Source: Chrysophaeum taylorii
Taxonomy: Eukaryota; Sar; Pelagophyceae; Pelagomonadales; Pelagomonadaceae
NCBI GenBank assembly: GCA_029834535.1
Contig: JAQMWT010000686.1
Location: 1 to 64,000 of the forward strand
DNA length: 64,000 nt
Reading direction: 5' to 3'
Positions within the stretch are counted from its first letter, which is position 1; each line of letters starts with the position of its first letter. Of this stretch, positions 22,103-30,947 are shown in pieces. The position numbers and the translations under genes were made by a program. The notes beneath the pieces are model-generated. The model worked only from the letters and a program-made list of their open reading frames with translations. It ran no database searches and had not been told where the DNA came from.

Positions 22103-22732
22103 TTATTGTCGAGGGGGGGGATCAGAGTCGTCGTCGAGGGGGTCCGGCGTGAGGCGGAGCGCGGCGCTCCCCGAGGGAAGCGAGATGGTGCGGATACCCT
22201 GGGGCCACTCGGGGAGCGCCTCCTCCGAGTCGACCTCGGGCACGAGGAGCACGTCGCGGCCGGGGACCCAATTCACCGGCGTCGCGAGCTTGCGCTCCGC
22301 ACGGGCGAGGCTGTCGAAACACCTCAAAATCTCGAACGACGAGACCCCCGTCGTTGCGGGGAAGGACCAGACCAATCGAACGCGGGCGTCCGGACCCACA
22401 AAGTAATACGCGCGCGGTGCGCCGACGCTCTTCTCGAGGTTTGCGTCCGTTATCAGGGGGAACGTCAGGTTATACCCCGTCGCGGCGTGCACATCCGCCG
22501 GCCACGCTTCGCCGCCGCCGCATGCGAGGACGAAGATCTTTACCCGTCGTTTCTCAAAGTCTTCTCGCGTCCGTTCGAGCTCGCCGAGTTCCGTCAACGT
22601 CACCCCATCCGGACCCGCACACACGAAAAGCACCCACGACGACCTCGCGAACTCCGAGTGCAGAGACCTGATCGGTCCTATCGTTGTCGTCTCGCACGCA
22701 ACGTCGGGAAACGACTCTCCGAGGCTCAACAT
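22103..22732 (-). CDS. Peroxiredoxin-6-type protein lacking the catalytic residues
   Basis: The 209-residue frame aligns along the whole length of 1-Cys peroxiredoxins of the PRDX6 class, which reduce peroxides. Conserved blocks include SSWVLF, TELGELE, FPLITD, PRAYYFVGPD, FPATTG, LATPVNWVPGRDVLLVP and LPSGSAALRLTPDP. In PRDX6 the catalytic set is His39, Cys47 and Arg132. Here the aligned positions hold Cys38, Thr45 (within GVTLTELG, where others have PVCTTELG) and Val130, and this loop is one residue shorter. The peroxidatic cysteine is therefore absent, although the frame is open and codon use is host-like. It is probably a non-enzymatic paralogue, unless Cys38 has taken over. The C-terminal dimerisation region is intact and ends in an acidic DDDSD tail. 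Confidence 0.88.
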   Translation of the reverse strand: MLSLGESFPDVACETTTIGPIRSLHSEFARSSWVLFVCAGPDGVTLTELGELERTREDFEKRRVKIFVLACGGGEAWPADVHAATGYNLTFPLITDANLEKSVGAPRAYYFVGPDARVRLVWSFPATTGVSSFEILRCFDSLARAERKLATPVNWVPGRDVLLVPEVDSEEALPEWPQGIRTISLPSGSAALRLTPDPLDDDSDPPPRQ

Positions 22733-23100
22733 ACTAAGTCTGAGTCGGGTAGATTAGGGTTTGCAGTTAAACTTGCATGGCAAAATTCTGTTGTTGTCAC
22801 AGCGACTCGCACATATTGTTGTGCGTCCCTAAAATAAAACAAGCGCGCGCTCGTGAGAAACACGGTGTCATCCGCAGCTGATTCAAAAAAAATCACCACT
22901 TCCCGTATGCGTGCCAAGGACACATGACGGCGCGGAGCCCATCCCATTCCATTTGAGGACCATTTTTGGTTGGTCGCCTCGTTCCTGACACTGCGCAACC
23001 AAGCATACGACGTGTGCCCACATGCATGCAGAGCTCGGCCTGCTTCGAGGTCTTATTCAGTTTTGGCGCGGTCAAATTTCACCGAGACGGACGAGTTCGG

Positions 23101-23178
23101 AGGCTAGGCTAGGCTAGGCTATAGGCTAGGCTAGGCTAGGCTAGGCTAGGCTAGGCTAGGGGCTAGGCTAGGCTAGGC
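23101..23178 (+). repeat. (GGCTA)n pentanucleotide microsatellite
   Basis: Some 15 units of GGCTA/CTAGG with two interruptions occur just before Helitron-like copy B. Confidence 0.95.
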
Positions 23179-23199
23179 AAGACTGCCAGCCAACATCCT

Positions 23200-24255
23200 T
23201 AACTACTAATCGACAGATGTTTGTCTGTTTGTCTGTTTGTTTGTCTGTTTGTCCCTCGATTTAGGGTAAGGATCAGATAGGCGCGAGAGTAAGGATCAGG
23301 TAGGCGCGAGAGCCAGACAGTGATCCTCCAAGCCGTCTACGGCGACCTCGCAGACTATTTCCACGACCCGCGGCGGCTCTTTCAGCGCGCCATTCTCACG
23401 CCCCGTCGAAACGATGTTGTCGATGCCGACAACGCGCGCATGACCGCGGCCTTTTTTTCCCGGAGACGAGGCGTCGGAGTTCTTTTCGGCCGACTAGGTT
23501 GGGTCGGAAGCCGACGCCTCGCTCTTTACAGTCGAGTTTTGAACTCCCTGACAACCAACGGCATGCTGACTTTGATCGCGAGCTTAAAGTCTTCGCAACC
23601 TCGACCCGTCGCACGGCCACTGCAACGGTACCAGATACATGATCGATCGTGTCGTTGTCACCGAGGCTCCTCCAACCTGTATCCCGTAAGGCCCGCCGAC
23701 GCCAAACGATCAACAAGAGCCAGGACCAGACGCCCCGCGAGGTCGGCGTCCTCTTGCCCAAGCCCGTCTTCTGCCACGTCCAGCTCTACGTGGCTCTTTG
23801 TCGATCGGCAACCCCGAGGATATCGTCTTCTGAGTCGACGACTCCACCCTACCCCACACGTGCTGCGCAATACCGATAAGCCCCCTCCCGGCGTCTACAC
23901 GCGCACGGTAGGTGAACTTACTGTGACCAGGTGAACTTACTGGGGTTTGAGATTGGGACTAGGTGAACTTAGTGACCAGGTGAACTTACTGGGACCAAGT
24001 GAACTTACTGGGGTTTTTAGAGTGAACGCAAAGGCTAGCGGCGTGTACGGATCAAAGCAGCTTAGGTTGGCGGAGGTGAGAGCGACGAGCTCGAAGGAGA
24101 GTGGGGTGAGTGGATGTGAGCACGAGTGGGCTTACGCCGAACTTACTGGGGTTAGAGATTGGGACTAGGTGAACTTACTGGGACCAGGTGAACTTACTGG
24201 GGTTAGAGATTGGGACCAGGTGAACTTACTGGCGAACTTACTGGCCTGTACTTGT
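23200..24255 (+). mobile_element. Helitron-like element, copy B (full length)
   Basis: This is the clearest full-length copy, 1056 bases. It begins TAACTACTAATCGACAG, then a TGTT/TGTC microsatellite, CCCTCGATTTAGGG and two TAAGGATCAG(A/G)TAGGCGCGAGAG units. Next comes a decayed helicase C-terminal segment: LQAVYGDLADYFHDP, ILTPRRNDVVDADNARM and, in other frames, a TINK-x-Q-like motif and PKPVFCHVQLYVALCRSATP. That last motif matches the PVF-x-H-x-QLYVALSR motif of Helitron helicases. The tail is an array of GGTGAACTTACTGG-type repeats closing with CCTGTACTTGT. There is no intact frame and no Rep domain, so it must have moved using another element's protein. Confidence 0.88.
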
Positions 24256-24357
24256 AATAATTAAAACTGCTTTCATCGCGTATCTATCTTCTTCTGAAAG
24301 GTTCCGTTGGTTGTGGTGGCAAAAGGTTCTAGCTTTGATTTGGTTGGCTAGCAAGCA

Positions 24358-25309
24358 ATGTTCTTCGTCGTCTTGTCGTTCGTCAGCGCGAGCGCGCAGC
24401 GCTACAGCCGCGGCTTCGTCCGGCAGCCGCGGCCCGAAGGTGTCAAGACGATCGAGGTGTCCGCCACCGACCTCGGCGCCGCTCCGCGCGCCATCGACTG
24501 GTCGAACGTGACCACTGCTATCAAAGATCAAGGTTAGATATCGAGGAAGGAAAAACCGGCCCGCACTTTGTTTGAAGGTTCGTGCGGCTCGTGCTGGGCG
24601 TTCTCGACGATCGAGGGCGTCGAGTCGGCGCTATATATGAGCACGGGCGCCGAACCCGAGGCACTTTCGACGGAGGAGCTCGTGGACTGCGACAACGTCG
24701 ACTACGGGTACCGAGAGTTTCTTTTTCGCTCGTGATTCGAAAAATCTCAGGTGTGACGGCGGCGATATCCCGACGGCCGCCCGGTACCTGGAGCGCAACG
24801 GCGTCGCGTCAGGCTCTGATTATCCCGACGACTCGTCAAAGTCCGGCCGCACGCAGTCGTGCACGTGGGACAAGCAGACGGTCGCGAGGCTCACCGACTA
24901 CTCCTACGCTATCGCGCCGTGCCAAGGTGGCGACTGTTCCGACATGAACGAGGCCGTCCTCGCGGCTGCTCTCGCCAAGTCGGGGCCCTTGTCGATTTGC
25001 GTCAACAGCGGCGACCACCAGTCGGGTGATTGGGCTGACTACACGTCCGGCGTGCTTTCGGGCTCCTGCAAGGCCGAATACCGGCTCATCGACCACTGCG
25101 TCCAGCTCGTTGGCTACAACAAGGACGCCGAGACGCCCTACTGGAAGATCAGGAACTCCTGGGGCGCGGCCTGGGGCGAGGACGGCTTTATTCGCATTCC
25201 CTACGGCCAGGATAACACCTGCTGTGTCGCGTGCGAAGCCGTCATCATCTCGGCGGACTACTCGGACGACGACGGCGTCAAACCCTTCGCCGTAGGAAGT
25301 CGAGGGTAA
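24358..25309 (+). CDS. Papain-family (C1) cysteine protease, three exons
   Basis: Exons are 24358-24532, 24578-24707 and 24751-25309, with GT-AG introns of 45 and 43 nt; together they encode 287 residues. The splice sites restore the active-site block GSCGSCWAFS (catalytic C64), with H217 in DHCVQLVGYN and N237 in IRNSWGAAWGEDGFIRI. It therefore has the full Cys-His-Asn set of cathepsin-like proteases. The first 13 residues (MFFVVLSFVSASA) look like a signal peptide, implying a secreted or lysosomal/vacuolar location. Only about 25-30 residues separate it from the mature-type start (APRAIDWSN), too short for the I29 inhibitory propeptide of most cathepsins and closer to the short propeptide of cathepsin X types. 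A DNA transposon begins 10 bases after the stop. Confidence 0.92.
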
Positions 25310-25318
25310 TAAATGCAT
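25310..25318. repeat. Left 9-bp target-site duplication, TAAATGCAT
   Basis: It is identical to 27509-27517 on the other side of the transposon. It starts one base after the protease stop codon. Confidence 0.85.
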
Positions 25319-27508
25319 GGGATCGGTCAAGTTTGGTCAATAAGTTTTGGTCAATTTCTTTCAAGTTTGCTCGATTTTTTTGATGTATGTTTAAGGAAAA
25401 ATTCACAAGTTTGGTCATTTTCAATAGAAGTTTGATCAGTTAAGTTTGGTCACTCCGAAGTTGCATTAAGTTTGATCAATCAACCCTTCAAGTTTGATTA
25501 ATAACCTTGTAAGTTTGGTCAACAAGAGTTTGATCACTACTCCTCAAACTTCTACAGTATTGACCAAAAACTTTGGCTTTTAAAATCAAACTTAAGAAGG
25601 CTTTTCAAGGGGGGGCGTGAGCGCTTTTGGTGCGAAAATGCTGTAAAAACGAGAGCTAGGTGCTGCAGCCACGCAGAATCTACCGTGGCGTTACACGCGC
25701 GGCATGGGCACCCCCCCCATGACCGCCCGCCTTAGAAGGAGGTCCGTCCTAAGACAGCGCGGCGATACGCAAGGAGAGCGGGCAGCGACACGCGGCCCCG
25801 AGAGTAGATTCCCACGGCTTGGCGTACTTAAGCTGGGCCCATTCTCGTACCTTCCATCGTTCGTAGAAGCCACCCAAACCGCGACTCACCACGGTGGTGT
25901 TGCCGTGGTCGTGCATCATTCTTCAACAACAAGCGGGCATCGGACACCAGACTTATTATATGGTCTGCGTGAGACGGATCACCCCATTCTGCATCCCAAA
26001 ACTCGAGAGGGAGCGCGTCTTTGATGATCGACTCGGGGTCGAGAACGCGAAACTCGACGATCTCGAGAAACTGCGCGAGCACCGCCCCAGGAGCACCCAA
26101 AGATTGTAGTCCCACACTTGTGCGGGGCCGTACAGGACTACGTTCAGGAGTTCCTCATCGTCGCGTACCCGATCCGGAGTTAGCTGTCCAGCTTGATCAT
26201 GGGACGGCAACGCGCGCACGTGCCGTTAAGCCAGCATAAACAACTCGCACGACCGTAAGTGAACACCTCCTTATCATCCTCCTCCTCGCGCATCTCGACA
26301 ACCCCTCCCTGCCGCAAGATCTCCCCGAGAGCTGCTGCTGCACCGTCGAACACTGTACGAGAAAGTCGGCAAATACAAGCTGCGGCGCGAAGGGATGTCA
26401 AGACGTCGTCGACAGCCTCGCTCCAGAAGAGATCGCTGACACCACCCCTGTAATTCTAACCCAGTCATCATCAGTACGAGTCTAGATATATGACAAGTTT
26501 GATGTGATTGTTCGAAATTTGATCACACCAAATTGAATGCCACCAAGTTTGCCCATACACACGCATCAACATGCGAATACTCACAGAACAACATCCACAA
26601 ACAAGGCCTGCGTAAGACAACGCTGATACCACGCTGTTTCGTCGTCGCCCAAGATTATTCGGATGCGCCTTATTAGTTCGATGTTTATGACAGACTACAG
26701 CGAACGATCCCGGTTCGTCATCTCGTGCCTTTAGCGGATGACATTGTTGCAGATGTCTATCAAACGCATATGCCGAGAAGAGCCGCCTGACTTGCCCTCC
26801 ACAAGGCCCTTGATGAGGACCGACACGGCGTCGCAGAAGTGCTTCGCGCGATAGCAGGATCTTTGTCGGCAAGAAGGTTCCGAGAGCAGGCGTGCCTTTT
26901 ACAACACACGTGACGGTATTCTCCACTTGCACATCACAAAGAACAGCACGCACATAAAAGCTGCATCTTGCATATAGCACTCGAACGACTGCGCTGTCGC
27001 GCTGTAGACCATGTTGTACAACACGCCGTCAACTTGCCGCCCGTGTCGAACATCAGATGCTGCTGCAAGTCGGCCTCGAGAACACACATGCTGAACTTGG
27101 CATTTTGGTTATCGATCGAGTAAAGTGGACTACCCTCGTATTTTTTGCGCGCTCCGAGCTGCGACAGCATACTCGGTGATCTCTCATAGTCGTTTACCTT
27201 CGTCTGGGCACGCTTAGACTTCTTGTTTCCTTTCTCGGCGTCGCGGTCAACCGACGTCGGCGTGTTACCACCACGCGACCTGAGCGACGAAACCCGCATT
27301 GATACCGTGTTCGTTTCGAAGTCGAAGGACGCTCCGGTGTCTCAGTGCGAAATGCAGAACCGCTGAAAGCTTGATCACGGCGGGCCTTGTTTTAAAGTAC
27401 AACAAGTTTAGTCAACCAAGATGCAGATTGACCAAACTGAAGTGACCAAACTTGTTGAGGGTTTACGGTGACCAAACATATATGGTGGTTGGAAACTTGA
27501 CTTTTCCC
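25319..27508 (-). mobile_element. DNA transposon with 9-bp target duplication and subterminal repeats (Mutator-like by TSD)
   Basis: The ends are imperfect inverted repeats: GGGATCGGTCAAGTTT on the left and GGGAAAAGTCAAGTTT read inward from the right (13 of 16 match). The flanking 9 bases TAAATGCAT are duplicated exactly at 25310-25318 and 27509-27517. Subterminal regions hold many AAGTTTGGTCA or AAGTTTGATCA units, mostly direct on the left (25325-25570) and inverted on the right (27400-27480), as expected of transposase binding sites. Inside, minus-strand protein-like stretches occur (near 26.9-27.3, 26.5-26.98 and 25.8-26.2 kb), but no DDE domain is recognisable and the coding part is decayed. 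A 9-bp duplication suggests Mutator/MULE. It inserted between the papain-family gene and the gene at 27512. Confidence 0.8.
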
Positions 27509-27517
27509 TAAATGCAT
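27509..27517. repeat. Right 9-bp target-site duplication, TAAATGCAT
   Basis: It is identical to 25310-25318. The first ATG of the downstream gene (27512-27514) lies inside it. Confidence 0.85.
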
Positions 27518-28710
27518 CCTATCGAAGTGATGCGCCGCGACGTCGAGGCCGGCGTGCGGTGCCGCGTGACGGGTGACATCGAGCGCATCCAAGTCCAGGA
27601 GGAGGACGGTCTCGCGCGCGCCGCGGCCCATGCCGCGTACTGGGCGCCGCGCCTGAACACTCCGGAAGCCTTCGAGCTCTCGCGGTTGGCTGCCTTCGTG
27701 GTCGAAATCCGCACGGCCGCCGGTATCGGGGACTGGCGGCGCCTCGCCGCAGCCTTCGCGGGGGGCGGACACGCGGCGCGTGCCGCCGTGCGTGCCTCTT
27801 TGCTAGAGGACCTCGAAAGTTCGGTCGTGCTACCCGCGTCGCCCGACGAGCTCTCGTTCTTGGAGCTCGGGTGTCCGAGTTATTGCGACGAAGAGCTCGA
27901 GCTCCTCGCGGACGTCGCCGCCGACCGCGTCGTCCGGGCGGCACTTCGCCGCGTCCTCGACTCCGGCGACCGCGTTGATATTATAGACGTGCCGGCGAAG
28001 ACGTCGGTAGAGACGGCCGAGCTCGCCGCCGACGTCCGTCGCGTCAGAGAGCTTCGGAACGCGCGACGCCGCGGCGACTGGGATGCTGTGCGCGAGCACT
28101 TCGGCACGTGCATTGGCCTCCTCCAGGCCGAGGAGCTCGCGGAGATTGATTTTGAAATGCGTCGACGAGAAACCGCGAAAATTTGTCTTATGAGCATCCT
28201 CGACGACGCTCCGGTGCCACCGAGGATAACTGCTGACGACGACGACGACGCGCTGTTCGACCTCGCTCGGTCGACGCGGCGCCTTCGCAGGCTGCTCCAA
28301 ATTAAAGAGGATGGCACGGCACGATTTTGCCAGGAGGATCTAGTCGAGGCCGCCGTCCGGGCGACGGAGGTGGCGCGCGATCGTGTCTTCCAAGACCTCC
28401 AGACATACTGCGACCTCACCGGCCGGCAGGCCCGGGACTTTGCCCCTCTCGTCAATACGGTCCGTTGTTGTTGTTGATCTCAGTGAATACGGTCCGTTAG
28501 TGCTGTTCTTCTAACAAACAAAAACCGCAGGCTATCCGCCGCGCTCTGGAGCAAGGTCGGGAGACGGTCTCGAGCGCGCGGGCCGTGCGCATCTTCGAGG
28601 AGGCCGTGGAACGTGGGGAAAATCCCCTTGTTCAACTCGGAGACCTTGCGGAGTTTATCGACCCCGATCTGGTATGTGGCTGGTACTCCTCTCCTCCGAG
28701 TTGCAAATAA
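27512..28710 (+). CDS. Helical-repeat protein, two exons, unknown function
   Basis: Exon 1 is 27512-28459 and exon 2 is 28531-28710, with a GT-AG intron of 71 nt, giving 375 residues. Without splicing the frame closes shortly after the donor. After splicing it continues as AIRRALEQGRETVSSARAVR. The protein is nearly all helix and seems built of diverged units of about 90-100 residues, each with a helix rich in Arg/Leu followed by a G-D-W or G-x-W-type turn (AGIGDWRRLAAAF, ARRRGDWDAVREHFG) and an L-E-L acidic segment. I do not recognise the family. The first ATG lies in the target duplication of the upstream transposon, so the ancestral start or promoter may have been displaced. A further exon after a possible donor at 28672 cannot be excluded. 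Confidence 0.65.
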
Positions 28711-29055
28711 ATAAATAAATAAATAAGTAAATAATCCCGCAATCGTGACGACCCTTATGTGGTCGGGGATAATTATTCGCGCCGAGGCCGTAATTTCCGA
28801 CGGATTTTTTTATTAATAAAACGCGGGATCCAAAAACACCCCCTTCATAATGGCCCGGGCGATCTCGTGCAAAATTGAGAAAGCTCGTCGGGGGCGTACG
28901 TATTATGGCCCACGTGTGGGTCGAGGGTGTCACATTACGGCGCGGCGACGCTCGAGCTCCTCAGCGCGGCGGCGACGCTCGAGCTCCTCGTCGCTCAAGA
29001 GCCGCCAAGACTCAAGGTCGAGGCGCTGCCCCGTCGCGGTACCCAGGAAGGGCAG
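28711..29055. other. Intergenic, short repeats
   Basis: A (AAAT)n tract lies at 28706-28735. A doubled GCGGCGACGCTCGAGCTCCT-like unit occurs near 28940-28995. No gene is supported. Confidence 0.5.
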
Positions 29056-30860
29056 TTAATGTCTGTGCGTCCCCGACACTAACGCCTTGGTGGTCATTAG
29101 CTCGGGGCGCTCCGACTTAATGTCGTCGCCAGCGCGCTTCAGGTGCCTTTTTAAAAAGGCCACGTTCTCGGCGGCGCCGGCCTTACCGATGGTCGCGTCC
29201 TGCGTGGATGTGAAGTACTTTAGCTTCAGGTCCCCCAAGCCCATGCCAATGCTTTAGTATCCTTCAATGCTCGCCTTGAGCTCCTTCATCCGCACGACAT
29301 GGCTGGGAAGCTGTTTGAGGGCGGTGTCGAGGCGTGCGTTGACGGTCGAGGTCTTCGTCCTGCTGCCCGGCGCGAGCGCGTCGACGACGACGGGTTTAAC
29401 CTTCATGGTGTCGGCAGAGTCAGCGATCTGCCGCTCGAGCTGGCTTGGTGGTGGTCGACGGCGGCTTTCCCGCGCGCATCAGCCCCTGCGCCGCGTATTT
29501 CGGCGCGGCCGAGACGCCCTGCCTCGATGGCATTTTTCGACGTCCGCGCAGAGATCGTCGAGACATCCCACTCGGCTCTTCGCCATCGTGTCACCACCAG
29601 AGACACGTTTCTGGCGCTTCATAGCAGTATTAGTATTGGCGCCGAAGACGTTGTCGAGCTGACACAAAACTAAGCCGGACACGCTTTCGATATTTCGAAG
29701 ATATGCTTGTTTGAGAAAATCCCGGCGTAGTACTTGAGGGAGCCGAACTCACCCTCTACCAGGCTCGTGTTGCCCTTGTTGGCTTGCCGAAACTCCGAGC
29801 ATGGCCTGGCTGTTCTCACAGGCGTGGAGACAGCCCCGGCCCCAGGCTCCGATAACCTGCAGCATGATCTTGATTTCCGGATTGTCGTCCGCGCCAAATC
29901 GAACACGGTAGACCCGCGCACGCACGACTGCGGCGTCGGAGATCTTCGTCCGACTGTTGACCGACGGTCTGATCGACGCCGCCCGCCGCTCGAGAAACTT
30001 GGCGTAGGCCTCCACGGTCGAACGCCTCGTATTCCGCTGTCGTCGCGATCTGCGGGTGGTCCCGGCATGTCTTAAAGGACGTGTGTGCCTGCTCGTTCAT
30101 TAAAGCCATTTCCAGGACGGACCAGTCGCCGCGAGGTGGCGAGCGGGAGGTGCTCGGCCTCGCGGTTGCCGAGCAGGTGTTTCAGCAGGTCATCGAGGAG
30201 CTTGGCCTCAGCTTTGGCGCCGCCGTCGAGGAAGGCTTTACCAGAACACGCGCACGACAGTGAAGGCGGCATAACGGTACCTGTCGACGAGTTATTACCG
30301 AGGTGACGACGGTGTCGGTTAGCGCGGTAGACCACGACGAGGTTGACGCGCTCAATGTTGGACAAAACTCCCACTGTTCTTCGCCGACTTCGTTGCGCAC
30401 CGCCGCCTCGACATGCTTCTGGAGCACGCCGACGGAGGCGATCGCCGTCAATGTGTTGTCGGTCACGACGCGGGGGAAGCCGGCGAGATTCTGGAAGCCC
30501 GCGCTGCCGGCAGCGCGCATTGGCGGCGGCGGCAGCTGCTCCATGGCGCTCCCCGATGACTTTTCTCCGCACCAGCTCGATGGCACGATTCATATTCGTT
30601 CAGCGCCTTGGGCTCGCCAGCCGTGGTTTGATCGCAGTGCTCGACGCACCGGCAGTCCACTCACATTTCACGCCGTTGCGGGGGTTTTTGAGCACACGAA
30701 CTAATCGGCCGAAGGGACTGCCTTCTCGTTGCTCGGATCGCCGGACGCGATTCTCCGCCTCGCCCGCCACGATGCCCTCGAGCCCGACGGTGACGGTCTG
30801 GGTGATCGTCTTGTTCGGCTCGTAAGATTTCTTATCCGTTACTACTACTACCACACACGA
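29056..30860 (-). pseudogene. Decayed coding region related to the one at 9.8-12.7 kb
   Basis: Minus-strand protein-like sequence runs through the segment in changing frames. At 29.10-29.25 kb the translation LGMGLGDLKLKYF, TSTQDATIGKAGAAENVAF corresponds to LGHGAKELRP, NIGKADSTANVAF near 10.57-10.68 kb, and the DNA is visibly similar too (shared AAGGCCACGTT and GGCCTT-CCGAT blocks). Other readable parts are HVEAAVRNEVGEEQWEF and KYYAGIFSNKHIFEISKAC. The first part (30.6-30.85 kb) includes TDKKSYEPNKTITQTVTVGL. No domain is recognised. It is broken many times and is treated as a fossil of an unclassified repeated element. It ends less than 100 bases before the PNGase A homologue. Confidence 0.45.
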
Positions 30861-30947
30861 ACACGCGGTCCGTTATGTTTCCACCCACCACAGCTCATCT
30901 AGTATCCGCCGCAGCGGTCTCGAGCGCGCCACCCCCTAGGCCCTGGC

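Noticed and set aside
23101-23178. Telomere-like repeat
   Set aside because: The unit is GGCTA, not a known telomeric TTAGGG-type sequence, and it is internal, so it is a plain microsatellite.
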